A DNA stretch of 64,000 nucleotides from Patiria miniata (lineage: Eukaryota; Echinodermata; Asteroidea; Valvatida; Asterinidae): NCBI RefSeq assembly GCF_015706575.1, contig NW_024037076.1, forward strand, positions 20,960,898 to 21,024,897. The letters run 5' to 3'. The notes beneath the pieces are model-generated. The model did not search any database. It had not been told where the DNA came from and saw only the letters and a program-made list of their open reading frames with translations. Made by a program: the position numbers and the translations under genes. This document shows, one piece after another, positions 57,201 to 64,000 of the stretch (position 1 is the stretch's first letter; each line of letters begins with the position of its first letter).

Positions 57201-58765
57201 GTACTTTCAAATGTAGTTCCAGATGTGTTGTCTGCCAGATTCATATCCAGGAGTCTGACTCCTTTTCTGGCCTCTCTTCTGTCACTACCCACAGAACCAT
57301 TGGTAACATCACCTGTAACACCCCTAATGTCATATATCTCATTTCTTGCAGGGTCTGTGGAGTGCAGTATGTAGGTGAAACTAAGAATACGCTCAAGAAG
57401 CGTTTCTATGCCCACCGGTCAACGGTCAACACCAAGAAACTAGACACCCCTGTTGGTCATCACTTCAACCTGCCTAACCACTCCATTTCTGATATGATTT
57501 TGCAGGGCATTGAATCTCTTGGGCATCGCAAGGACTCAGTTCGCCTCAGCAGAGAGAAAGTGTGGATGAATCGTCTTCGAACTATTCAACCACATGGTCT
57601 CAACATCCAACTTGGAAATGATTAATCGTTTTCTTCCTCCGTTGTCTTCTGTTACAGATAATCCACCTGGTCTTCTCTGTTTGTGTTTACCCATCTTCCC
57701 CCATCTTTCATCCCTTTCCACCTCCATACTGTCCCCCCCCCCCCCCCCCCCGCATAATCCCCCTTCACTCCCACACTCTTTTGTCCGTTAACACTCCCTG
57801 TGACCTTTGATCCTTCCCCTTTCTGGTCCCTCCCCTGTTCATACCAGACCCCTTGTGGTTTGCCATGTCCCTTTGTTTCTTTGTTCTCTCATCCACCCTC
57901 CCCTGCATCCTTCCAGTTTCCACACCTTTCCCACCTAATCCTCCTTTTGTGTTTCTTCTTTCATCCCTGCATGTTTGTGTGCACCCCCATGTTAATGTAT
58001 GTACCTCTGTCATTTCTGTTTTAGCCTCTGAAGAAGAACTTGCTAAGTTCGCAACGTCAGGCCACATTAATTTTTAGATTTATATATTTCAGGTCCATCC
58101 AGTCAGTAAGCAGTTTGCAGCAGTCTTACTTTTTTTCATCTTTCAAAAGTATACAATCTCAATCCTTAAAAAAAGAAGCACTTATTGATTTTGGAGGATG
58201 CAGGAGGGGTAAGGGTTACCGTTACAGATAGTATGCTTTGCCCATGTTGTTTGTCATTATACTGATGACAAAGCCACCATTTAATATTTCCCCACCCAGA
58301 ATGAAAACCCTGGCAAGTCTGCTGAGAGCATACTGTCCAAAATGTTGAGTTACCACTGGTTCTTCTTAGAACCACACAGACCTATATTAGAGATTTGCTT
58401 TCACTTGATGTCACCAAATATGATCACTTATTGCTGATGTCCACATTGCCAGTGCCAAAAAAAAAACCACCCCAGATATGTCTTTTAAAGTAAACAATAA
58501 ATATTACTAACACTAAGAAGCTTAATTTCTTCTCCTGTTGGAATAGCTCTTAAAGGCCTCAATGTTCTCTTTTTTGTCTTATCACCCAAAACTCAAGTTT
58601 TGTGTCATCTGACTCTTTTTTTTAATATGTTGATCCATGCAACTAATCTGACTTGCATCTTGAATTGATACTTTGAACAGAGACAAGCATGAAGACGCCA
58701 ATCATTCACTAGATGGCGGGGCCTGTATACCCAACAACAAGTCTGTCGTTATGGAGGTCACGTGA
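39147..58765 (+). CDS. EPC1: Enhancer of polycomb (EPC1/2) orthologue
   Basis: Fourteen coding exons join in frame to about 832 residues (human EPC1 is 836). EPC is the scaffold of the Piccolo core of the NuA4/TIP60 histone H4/H2A acetyltransferase, holding TIP60, ING3 and MEAF6 in the nucleus. Residues 1-51 (MSKLSFRARALDASKPMPVF ...) open the EPcA domain. It continues through EHHLQRAISAQQVYG, QFEEMMDRLEKGSGQQ and LLLKEDDDLI to VAFRRRTEKMQTRKNRKNDE at about 210-230. Next comes the helix LTLEIFEKRY and, in the middle, DPDGIFAFRRKKGCHY, HRYRYSCTSL and RRCVGLARRRVGRGGR. A HYRPKTP motif and a Ser/Thr-rich tail lead to the exact family terminus VMEVT. Every exon boundary is GT-AG with compatible phase. 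It is one gene serving as pre-duplication counterpart of EPC1 and EPC2; the symbol is by family. Confidence 0.95.
39361..39372 (-). promoter_or_regulatory. Consensus YY1 box in EPC intron 1
   Basis: GCGGCCATCTTG, the reverse complement of the CAAGATGGCGGC YY1 consensus, 62 bp after exon 1. A second weaker match, TCGGCCATTTTG, is at 39575-39586. Location just downstream of the first exon fits the known clustering of YY1 sites. Confidence 0.55.
39817..42559. mobile_element. Larger relative of the AGGCCAAAAA element
   Basis: The left end, AGGCCAAAAAAACAAAAATG then CAGTCTCTGGTCAGCGCGCG, and the right end, AACTTTGGTCTGACCAAAGAC then TTTTTTAGCCT, match opposite ends of the element at 12968-13332. 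The block CAGCGCCCTCTATTGCCGCA (about 40249-40268) is shared inside. If the two ends belong together the unit is 2.7 kb and holds the insertion at 39869-40177. No transposase frame was found. Confidence 0.45.
39869..40177. mobile_element. 309-bp inverted-repeat element, GGCCAAGTTCG ends
   Basis: GGCCAAGTTCGCGCAAGGAC on the left mirrors GTCCTTGCCCGAACTTGGCC on the right; TAGTCGAC motifs lie inside. It interrupts the host sequence known from 12968-13332, so it is a later insertion. Confidence 0.7.
42976..44210. mobile_element. 1.2-kb element with GATATCCAGTGTTCTCCACA ends
   Basis: Inverted ends GATATCCAGTGTTCTCCACA, continuing to TTTTGGGAGGGCGG at the left, and mirrored CCGCCCTCCCAAGAAAA ... 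TGTGGAGAACACTGGATATC at the right. The left interior has a tandem array of about four 21-bp CCGCCCTGCCAAGAAAATTGA units (43030-43112). A 38-bp direct repeat around TCGTCGAAATGACACATCC occurs at about 43165 and 43706. There is a perfect 18-bp palindrome at 43830-43847. Non-coding. Confidence 0.75.
44397..44796. mobile_element. piggyBac-like MITE copy (e), complete
   Basis: Exactly 400 bp between TTAA at 44397-44400 and TTAA at 44793-44796, the right end reading GGTGGTTAGGGTTAA. Internal motifs: GGATATAGCCTCAATCCTGC, GGAGGGGTGACCAC or its relatives, GGCTTGGCCAGTGACATCC and TTATGCATGGCTGAGC. It is the reference copy for the family. No ORF of note. Confidence 0.8.
44911..45067 (+). CDS. EPC1: EPC exon 2
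   Basis: Residues 52-104, EHHLQRAISAQQVYGSANQL ... KQPKQYVHVQ. Acceptor TGTGTATCAG, donor CAGC/GTAAGT (phase 1). Confidence 0.95.
45112..45225. repeat. TTAACCC-ended short repeat, EPC intron 2
   Basis: One of three related copies (also 49809-49965 and 54968-55096). Shared blocks: TTAACCC(T/A)TTAGTCACTG at the left, GAGCACTCTATGGTTTTA and ATACAATGTAATACAAT inside, CTAA(C/T)GGGTTAA at the right. The ends are inverted with respect to each other. Confidence 0.7.
45691..46123. mobile_element. Long fold-back repeat in EPC intron 2
   Basis: Two arms of about 205 bp, 45691-45900 and 45915-46123, are nearly identical in inverted orientation, starting TCTGCAAATATG and meeting in a centre rich in GACTAGTCG motifs. 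A transcript of intron 2 could form a very long hairpin here. Related GACTAGTCG tracts lie at about 45290-45380. Confidence 0.85.
46311..46456 (+). CDS. EPC1: EPC exon 3
   Basis: Residues 104-152, PLSMEQDIPDYDMDAEDEEW ... LQFEEMMDRLEKGSGQQ. Acceptor CCCTATGCAG, donor CAG/GTATGA (phase 0). Confidence 0.95.
46848..47674. mobile_element. hAT-like element, CAGAGCTGC ends, EPC intron 3
   Basis: CAGAGCTGCAA on the left mirrors TTGGCAGCTCTG on the right. TGGTAGA / TGGGTAGA next to the ends could be an 8-bp target duplication that has lost a base. Ends resemble those of 48441-49306. Another CAGAGCTGCAATTTTTAA block at about 46651 suggests an older nested copy. The interior has no convincing transposase. 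Confidence 0.55.
47951..48052 (+). CDS. EPC1: EPC exon 4
   Basis: Residues 153-186, VVTLKEAKLLLKEDDDLIIA ... LNKRLKSMT, phase 0 at both ends. Acceptor TATTTTTTAG, donor ACT/GTGAGT. Confidence 0.95.
48290..48411 (-). repeat. tRNA-derived SINE-like repeat, copy 1
   Basis: Minus strand reads GTGTGGTCAAGTGGTAAGGG (A-box-like) and, about 35 nt on, GGGTTCGAATCC (B box). GGCAAGTGGGGG and CCCCCACTTG form short inverted ends. A second copy is at 63417-63534. The cloverleaf is incomplete, so it is not called a tRNA gene. Confidence 0.75.
48441..49306. mobile_element. hAT-like element with 8-bp target duplication
   Basis: 14-bp inverted ends CATAGCTGCCAACT. TGCATTTC stands at 48433-48440 and again at 49305-49312; the last two bases of the right end are shared between the end and the duplication, so the right boundary is 49304 or 49306. 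The interior has a plus-strand reading (from about 48900) FVTTSRKDKSACVCKVCWRE then ISIAYGG, resembling the CxxC half of a BED-type zinc finger found at the start of hAT transposases, but the histidines are lost. A degraded hAT copy in EPC intron 4. Confidence 0.72.
49459..49634 (+). CDS. EPC1: EPC exon 5
   Basis: Residues 187-245, GCGLMPNVRQEKRDG ... NPYVAFRRRTEKMQTRKNRK ... LKLRRDLNRAV. Acceptor TTTGACAG, donor GT/GTGAGT (phase 2). This is the most conserved block of EPcA. Confidence 0.95.
49809..49965. repeat. TTAACCC-ended short repeat, EPC intron 5
   Basis: Second copy of the family described at 45112-45225. Begins TTAACCCATTAGTCTCTG and ends GTGCTAATTGGTTAA. Confidence 0.7.
50099..50179 (+). 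CDS. EPC1: EPC exon 6
   Basis: Residues 245-272, TLLEMVKRREKSKKEAVHLT then LEIFEKR. Acceptor ATGAACAG, donor AG/GTACGT. Basic helix of the EPcA C-terminal part. Confidence 0.94.
50713..50839 (+). CDS. EPC1: EPC exon 7
   Basis: Residues 272-314, YQMDDLSGTILAECEELSKR then QPSFTIPAIPNGSQYGPWSM. Acceptor CCTTTGTCAG, donor ACG/GTAAGG. The acceptor was chosen over an earlier open frame because it restores the family order EKRY ... QP ... IPIIP. Confidence 0.9.
51338..51484 (+). CDS. EPC1: EPC exon 8
   Basis: Residues 315-363, EDGLKKKREYKKRKHKEEKK ... PRFPDIRSSEEELSP. Very Lys-rich start, likely nuclear-localising, then the P-x-F-x-D-x-x-SSEEE segment of the family. Donor CCA/GTAAGT. Confidence 0.93.
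52274..52360 (+). CDS. EPC1: EPC exon 9, tandem NAGNAG acceptor
   Basis: Residues 364-392, VQSTSDHEEEADPDGIFAFR then RKKGCHYLA. The acceptor CTCAG/CAG/GTG allows a start at 52271 (extra Gln) or 52274. Donor GCT/GTAAGT. Confidence 0.93.
52698..52825 (+). mobile_element. tRNA-like core between 18-bp inverted repeats, copy 1
   Basis: TTGAACAAAGATATTGAC (52698-52715) and its near-complement TTCAATTTCTTTGTTCAA (52808-52825) bracket a tRNA-like sequence. That core has A-box-like TAGCTCAGTTGGTAGAGC (52746-52763) and B-box-like GGTCACAAGTTCAAGCCCC. The acceptor stem does not close. Copy 2 at 61742-61861 keeps both the core and the ends, so the unit moves as a whole. It sits in EPC intron 9. Confidence 0.8.
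52994..53142 (+). CDS. EPC1: EPC exon 10
   Basis: Residues 393-442, PHSDLVQGWPWSLDPPKGTT ... HRYRYSCTSLKEPRRCVGLA then RRRVGRGGR. Acceptor GGTGCCACAG, donor AG/GTAAGC. The Arg-rich end is invariant in the family. Confidence 0.95.
53754..53924 (+). CDS. EPC1: EPC exon 11
   Basis: Residues 442-499, ILLDRAWTPFENYKQLDDAL ... SLPLSFLLEEIRAKR. Acceptor CTCTATAAG, donor AT/GTAAGT (phase 2). Confidence 0.93.
54230..54783 (+). CDS. EPC1: EPC exon 12
   Basis: Residues 499-684. Begins MLHYRPKTPPPAP, matching the HFRPRTP motif of vertebrate EPCs, then a Ser/Thr/Pro-rich disordered region. The donor is G/GTTTGT; the frame that continues past 54783 is intronic. Confidence 0.88.
54968..55096. repeat. TTAACCC-type short repeat, EPC intron 12
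   Basis: Third copy of the family at 45112-45225, with TAGTCACTGTAG, GCACTCTATGGTTTTA, ATACAATGTAATCCAAT and GTGCTAATGGGTTAA in order. The left terminus is eroded. Confidence 0.68.
55129..55492 (+). CDS. EPC1: EPC exon 13
   Basis: Residues 684-805, VPTGHSTAPAATVLQLNYPL, a Thr-rich TTTPSTTTPVTTTP stretch, then VSLANAVKRISQANNIDVIS. Acceptor TTTGTCCTAG, donor AG/GTAATG. Confidence 0.88.
55636..55808. repeat. Dispersed repeat, inverted partner of 3650-3826
   Basis: Same family as 3650-3826 in opposite orientation, inside the last EPC intron. Starts ATGGTGGAATCCGGCGACC and ends GCCTCGCGCGAGCCTT. Confidence 0.75.
56460..57625 (+). pseudogene. Penelope RT fragment with GIY-YIG endonuclease
   Basis: Open from the insertion junction to the TAA at 57623-57625. 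In order: ACLFMGDLEERILA, WRYIDDVFFIW (RT catalytic Y-x-DD box), FTSEFSAHQTHFLDVTI (post-catalytic FLD motif) and the thumb. Then comes a linker with PPLRKITNDNHHIL and a CX2C pair in SRCVVCQIH, followed by IYLISCRVCGVQYVGETKNT with LKKRFYAHRS (GIY-YIG-type nuclease, here VQYVGET). These are the domains of Penelope-like retroelements. The N-terminal two thirds, including the first RT motifs, are absent, so it is inactive although nothing in the retained part is broken. Confidence 0.9.
58028..58058 (+). ncRNA. Decayed hammerhead-ribozyme-like motif of Penelope
   Basis: CTGAAGA, a 6-bp stem GAACTT/AAGTTC with a GCT loop, then GCAACGTC. The hammerhead core would be CUGAUGA, stem II, GAAA and a GUC cleavage triplet; here one base of each core strand differs. 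Penelope-like elements are known to carry minimal hammerheads near their ends. With these changes it should not cleave. Confidence 0.45.
58681..58765 (+). CDS. EPC1: EPC exon 14, C-terminus and stop
   Basis: Residues 805-832, DKHEDANHSLDGGACIPNNK then SVVMEVT and TGA at 58763-58765. Acceptor CTTTGAACAG. The MEVT ending is identical to vertebrate EPC1, which fixes this exon despite its small size. Confidence 0.93.
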
Positions 58766-61741
58766 CCCACGTGGTTCCCTCTGGCTTGATGCTAACCTGG
58801 AGATGACGTGCCATCCGCAGCAGGCAATGTGTTCAGTAATTGCAGTGTAGAGGTGTGAAGGTAATAAGAAAATATACGAAGACCGGACATCAGAGAACCA
58901 CAGCTACGCATTATCTGTCCTCATCCAATGTCTATTCTTAATCATTCACTCAAGATCTTTAATACTTGATCGCTGCTTTGCAGTAATTCTTGGCAAGTCT
59001 TTACACCAAATGTATCAGAAACAATAGTTCCGAAAATATATGTATCAATTTGTTTGGTGCGTACAAAGATAAGCATCTAGGTGAAATGTACTCTGACTGT
59101 GAAGGAAATTTAAAGATGGTTTTTATTGATCCTATGGATGGGAGGGGGTTAGTTTGGGATCATTTGTCAAAATGCACAAAGTCTTTTTCCAAGAGACATT
59201 ATTTTACCTGTTGTACAAATTGCATAAACATGCATATCTTTAATATTGGTTGGACTTCGGATCGTGAGTTTTACGCTACCAGAATTTAGCCATTTTATCT
59301 TCAGAAAATTTGCTTTAAAAATCTCATCAATTTGCGATGAAAATTTTTTTTTCTGTGAGCTAAATCTCAATCTATATAATTTCTACTATTCTGTGTATGG
59401 TTTATAAGAGGCAGAAAAGACTGGTACCTCAGACTTTGTTGCCCTTATCAACTGTGTTGTGAATGTAGGGAACCTGATTTAAGAGAAGCTCATTCATGTC
59501 TAAGGTAGCATTTTCTTGGTAAAATACCATCTCTATTATCATTCACAAAAGCCTTCAAATTTCACATGGAGGTTTAAAGGATATTGTTGGATTTACGGAA
59601 GTTAAGGCCAGTCACTATTACTTTTCATGGTGTTTGATGCCAATGGAAAGTTAATGGTCACTTGTGTACAAAAAAACTTGCCGTTTGCATTCTTGCACAG
59701 CGGTAGAATTTCTGAAGATTGAGGATGGTTTCTAGCAAAATTATGTGCAAAATGCTGTGAAAATAAGGATTAATGACAAAAAAAAATTTAAAAAATAAAA
59801 ATCTACAAGTGTCATGAAAAGTGTTTTGGATCTTAAAAAAAAATTATAAAAAAAAGTGGAACCCTCCAATTAGCTGTAAGATTGTCGTTTTGACTTTAAA
59901 GTGTCTGGTATAAATGTGGTATGAATTGGCACAATTGGAATTGACATTTATTAAAATGGAGGGAAAAAATGTATATCACAAGCAGGGTATGTATGTAGAG
60001 AATTGCAAATTTGATCCATTGTGGTCAGCATTTAAAATATATTCAGTGCCTTCTTGAGTTATTATGCAGGGCTGGCATTAGTTGCAAGATCACCTTGGGG
60101 GGATTCCCCAACCCCACAAAAGGGAGGATTCCGCTATCAATGGAACAGGCAATTTGGCTGTTCTATCAAACCAAGTTATAAACATAGCCAACAAATAAAG
60201 TGGAAATGTGTACTGTTTTGGTCTAGTTTCCTGAAGTTTCCTGAAGTTATCTTGACCTAACTAACAGAAAATATAACTTCAGGGCCTTCACAACTATTCA
60301 GACAGGCGTTGAATAATCAGGGACAAATCCTACTTGGGTTTTCCAGAAGGCTGGACAGTCAATCAGTGGTGACCTCTTGAACCAAGAGAGGCTTACTAAA
60401 GTCCCAAGTGATCCTTCACACCAAGATTCTGTGCAGCGCACATTTACCCGCCTGTACTGTGTGCAATTGTACATGTTATATTTATTCAAATAGATTAATG
60501 GAAAAGAAACACTTAATTATTCCAAGTCTCTTATTGGCAGCTTCAGGACAAATTCTGTCATAAAGAGCTATAGGAATGTATTTTAATGCACACAATTCTG
60601 TAGCCTGATTGGTTACCATAATTGAGGTATTGGCTGTCACAGCACCGAGTGCAGCCATCTTGATCTAGTATCCTGAAGACTGAACTTCTGCAATTTTCCC
60701 AACATTGATTGGCACCAACTTATTATTTATAAATTCCATTTTAGGCTTGAATTTTATATTAAGAAAACATGGTTGTAATCTGAGAAAGATGTGGTCTGAC
60801 TGTGCCATTCATTTAGAATGGCAAAAAGCCTTTTAATATTACGAAACTATTGAGTAGAACAATTTATCTTGTCTTGGAATGATTGGAGCAAGGTATTTAG
60901 TCAGAAGAAAGGTGCACTTGAACAAAAGTTTCTCAAAAAAAATTAAAAATAAGAATGGACATTGGATTGGATCGGTTAAAAAGTTAAGAGCTAGCTGTCT
61001 TGTCGTTAAAGCGTTGTGTATTGTTGGTATAATGAAAACCATACTTAAAGCGGGTTTGTACTAAATTAAAAATTATAGGCATTTTTTAACTGGTGGCAGA
61101 CATGCATATTTAATGTAAGTCACTATGTATACATAGTGTGTAAGGCCGGTTTCTCTCTCCCTCCACAGTCTGGTATTGCTCTTTCTTTTATCTTTGGTCT
61201 TTAATTATCTTGAGGTAGTGTCAAATAAAATGGAATGTGGATGAGTGTTCATGGTAGGGGTTCCAGATGCAGTTCAATAAAACACTGCAAGTGTCAGTGT
61301 GGTGGGCTGATGGTCTAATGGTTTTTTTTTTTTACCATGCAGTGTAGTTTGGTTGGTATAGTGTATAGATGAAGTTCATCTCAGTCCATGTCATTGATCA
61401 CTAGTCACATTGAGCAGTGTAGTGAATCGGGGCTCCAATAAGAGAAATCCTCTGGAGTGAGCCACCTAGTGATATCGCTGGTCCTGTGATTAACCTGGTG
61501 GCAAGTCTAGTGGTCTTTGTGAGTTTAGCCTCACACAGTGCACTGATCTTACCATGGGCGTACCGTGAAGCATTTAGAGTCCCACACCCAGTTTGTAGCA
61601 ACTGAAGCAGCTCTTGTGGAGAAAAGTATTCATTAAAATGTATTTACACTAAGTAATGCTTACTTTGTCAATAAGGTTTTATTTTCATCATGCAAACCCC
61701 AAATGGAAACTGACTAGGTGCAATTATTAGAATTAATAAAG

Positions 61742-61861
61742 TTGAATAAAGAAATTGACTTGTACGGGGTTTGAATCTACGACCTCCAGAATACCATACC
61801 GGTACTCTACCCACTGAGCCATCCAGCTGGCCATTCCCAATTTGTCAATATCTTTGTTCAA
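61742..61861 (-). mobile_element. tRNA-like core between 18-bp inverted repeats, copy 2
   Basis: TTGAATAAAGAAATTGAC (61742-61759) and GTCAATATCTTTGTTCAA (61844-61861) flank a minus-strand tRNA-like sequence with GGCTCAGTGGGTAGAGTACC and GGTCGTAGATTCAAACCCC. Same architecture as 52698-52825, in opposite orientation. Confidence 0.8.
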
Positions 61862-62819
61862 GGGCACTTTATTTGCATGAATTTTATACAGTGATCTCAG
61901 AAAATTGTTTGCCTTCAGTCAAGAACATTTTGTTGTCTCCTCACTTTTTCCACCAGGGTACTTATGCAAGAAGTCACTAACTTCAGCCTTATGGATTTTT
62001 ATTTGGTTTAAAAACATCCAACAAAAAAAATCCACTTAAGCACATATATTGCAGTGGCCAAATATACTGACATTATATGGTTAGTATGAATGTTGCCATA
62101 ACCTTGACGCTGTATTCAATTCATAAACAACCTGGAAAAAAACCTTATCTGAAAGTCTCTTAGTAAACCCCTCATGCTAACCACACAATTTTCTGTTAAC
62201 GGAAACCTTTGTCCATTTAAAGGAGAATGTAAGCAGTAGAACGTAGCAAAGAGCATACTTAGTTCAGAAGCAGAATGTGTTTAAAACATGCTTGAAGTAT
62301 AAACATGCCTTCAAACAACAATTGGTATTGGAAAGTTAATAATCCAAGGCTGTGTATGTATTTATTCCTCGGAGAGAGTTGTATCTTGTGTTTATTGGCA
62401 TGTCTTAACTCGGCAGATAATCAACAATGTTTTACTAACTATGGTGGGAAAGAGACTCCATGGCCAGTTTTAAAGGAGAGCAGACCATTCTGCTTCTCTC
62501 AATCTTTTCTCCCTCTTGTTTTTTTAAAACAATTTGTGAATGTGTGGGAGGAAAAATGAATAAGTAAATGTGATATTCTGTACAAATTGTAAAATTTTAT
62601 ACTCAGAGGGAACTGTTGGCTCGTCACTGAATCCTATCACGACGTATTATTGCAGTTTGCTGTGTAAATAGTATTGTATTTTTTTTCTCCTCCTTGATTG
62701 GAGGAATTTAGAAGTGGAGGAATTAATAAAATATACTAAATATGAGAATTTGCATACTGGGTGACACACTGAGATAAACTGTCTCTCATTGTTTCTGTTC
62801 GTTTACTGTTATAATTTCT

Positions 62820-63534
62820 GCTCCTCCTGGATGGGATGCTAGTCCATCGCAAGTTACTTCCCAGCTAATACCAGTACCCATTTATACTCCTGTGTAGTCT
62901 AGGGGTTGGACGTTGTTATGGTTTGATACGCCATAACCCCCGCCGCGAGAGGGTGCTATCAAGACAACAAATTTCACCCACGAACCCGTCGGAACAACGT
63001 CTAGGACAATTCCTATTGGTTGTGTAATGCGCGCGCACCTATTTGGCCTAATATATGCAATGCGCAATTAAAAAATTCATAGTAGTTCCGAAGCAAACTC
63101 TCAAATTTCTTCCAGTACTGTAAAAGACACAAGACTTTTGTTCAACTTCACTGGTCAGCTCTTTTGTTGTGTGTAGTATGTGTGGGACTGAAAATTTACC
63201 GAAATTGCCTGCAAAAGTAGCACATGCGCACCAGTTTCCCCCATTTTTCGGGGGGAGATTTTAGGAATTGGCCCAGACGTTGCTACTGACAAGTTCGTGG
63301 GCGATACAAGTTGGTCATGATAACGCCCTCTTGCAGCGGCGGGTTATCGCGATGGCGGGTTATAGCGTATCAAACCATAACAAGGTCTAGCCCCTAGACT
63401 AACTCCTGGGTAAAGAGGCAAGTGGGGGCGAAGTAGCTTGCCCAAGGCTGCAACATATGACCAGCAGCTGGATTTGAACCCCTGACCCTCTGATCACGAG
63501 TCATGAACCCTAACCACTTGGCCCCACTCCCCAG
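62820..63534 (-). repeat. tRNA-derived SINE-like repeat, copy 2, interrupted
   Basis: The 63417-63534 part matches 48290-48411 (minus-strand B box GGGTTCAAATCC). About 70 bp before the insertion (62820-62894: GGATGGGATGCTAGTCCATC ... CCCATTTATACTCCTG) appears to be the continuation of the same repeat, because it resumes with CTCCTGGGTAAAGAGGCAAG after 63401. Confidence 0.65.
62895..63401. mobile_element. 507-bp inverted-repeat transposon inside SINE
   Basis: Ends TAGTCTAGGGGTTGGACGTT and, inverted, AACAAGGTCTAGCCCCTAGA then CTA. Arms of about 135-145 bp pair imperfectly (CCATAACCCCCGCC region with GGCGGGTTATAGCG). Flanked by ACTCCTGTG (62886-62894) and ACTCCTGGG (63402-63410), an 8 of 9 match read as a target duplication. 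The length and TAG-GGG ends fit an hAT-like non-autonomous element. Confidence 0.82.
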
Positions 63535-64000
63535 GAAAGAATACAGTGGGGTTGCAGGAGTTTGGAGTCCGAAACAAGATTTGCAATTTTGGGTTACATT
63601 CCAGAAAAAAAGAAATTCAGATAAAATTCACAATGAACTTTGCCCATTGTAAGACATTGTATGGGATCCTGATTGTCCCAACATGCTATACATGCCTGAA
63701 CCACACTAAAACAGAAAACTGTACTCATATTTTGATACATTTATTGTTTTAATTGCGCCCTTTTATTACTACATAAGCATCACAAGGTTTCTGTCTCTAA
63801 TTTTTTTACAACAATTGGCACAACAGCTTAATTGCACAAACAGCACACAAACCAGCATTCTACATAGAGATTTTTGCACAGCAGTTTCAAATCTAACATT
63901 GAATGAGATTTTTTTGGAAAGAAGTCTAGACTTTGTATTTCTAAATAGCCACCAAATAGCATTACAACAAACTCTAACTTAGCTAAACATATATAACAAA

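Larger units (their letters stand above)
56460..58136 (+). mobile_element. Penelope-like element, 5'-truncated, 14-bp TSD
   Basis: CATCTTTCAAAAGT occurs at 56446-56459 and, identically, at 58137-58150, so the insertion limits are exact (1677 bp). It carries the 3' part of the RT, a GIY-YIG endonuclease, a pyrimidine-rich 3' region with a C22 run (57731-57752) and a terminal structured motif (58028-58058). It lies in the same orientation as EPC, in its last intron. Perfect duplication and open frame indicate a young copy. Confidence 0.9.
56252..58226. mobile_element. piggyBac-like MITE copy (g), split by Penelope
   Basis: Left part 56252-56459 (TTAAACGTAACCCTAACCCC, TTTTGGCTAGGATCCATCC, GGAGGGGTGACCACTGCCTC) and right part 58137-58226 (TTGATTTTGGAGGATG ... 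GGGTAAGGGTTACC) are halves of one MITE. The Penelope-like element separates them. Confidence 0.72.
58766..64000 (+). other. EPC 3' UTR and downstream spacer
   Basis: No further coding exon was found on either strand to the window end. The 3' UTR may be long: AATAAA occurs at several places, including 62725-62730 after an AT-rich block. The distal part carries the repeats at 61742-61861 and 62820-63534. The downstream gene, if the human order held, would be outside. Confidence 0.4.

Noticed and set aside
58262..58275. CTGATGACAAAG as a hammerhead core
   Set aside because: Matches CUGAUGA but has no stem II, GAAA strand or GUC in suitable positions, and lies outside the Penelope element.
61401..61601. 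66-residue minus-strand frame downstream of EPC
   Set aside because: No domain, no neighbouring splice pattern and low-complexity surroundings; treated as chance.

Overview
This is invertebrate deuterostome nuclear DNA, most likely from an echinoderm. The evidence is: spliced metazoan genes with GT-AG introns; an ancestral-type single MBD5/6 gene and a single EPC gene where vertebrates have two paralogues of each; an AT-rich background scattered with TACATGTA motifs; and many small inverted-repeat elements, non-LTR and Penelope-like retroelements. Species cannot be fixed from the sequence alone.

Three protein-coding genes can be assembled by eye. (1) Minus strand, 1523-4699: the 5' part of AARSD1 (alanyl-tRNA editing domain protein), four exons including an 18-nt microexon; the rest lies beyond the left edge. 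(2) Plus strand, 11477-31073: an MBD5/6 orthologue, seven coding exons and about 2938 residues, with an N-terminal MBD and a C-terminal PWWP domain. A single 8-kb exon in the middle holds an acidic 11-residue minisatellite array. (3) Plus strand, 39147-58765: an Enhancer of polycomb (EPC1/2) orthologue, fourteen coding exons and about 832 residues, close to full length compared with human EPC1. All splice phases of the assembled models agree.

The MBD5/6 and EPC genes are in the same order and orientation as human MBD5-EPC2 (2q23.1), so this looks like an ancient microsyntenic pair of chromatin regulators: MBD5/6 with the PR-DUB H2A deubiquitinase, EPC with the NuA4/TIP60 acetyltransferase.

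The rest is introns, UTRs and spacers packed with mobile elements. There is a TTAA-flanked piggyBac-like MITE family (five copies, two split by later retroelement insertions) and palindromic elements with CAGGGTGAGT ends. Elements with hAT-like 8-bp target duplications sit in EPC introns. Two copies of a tRNA-like sequence are bracketed by 18-bp inverted repeats, and a SINE is interrupted by a 507-bp inverted-repeat element. A Penelope-like element has a perfect 14-bp target duplication, an open RT/GIY-YIG frame and a decayed hammerhead-like motif. A 5'-truncated LINE and several fold-back elements complete the set. No rRNA, CRISPR or prokaryotic-type operon was seen, and no convincing functional tRNA gene.
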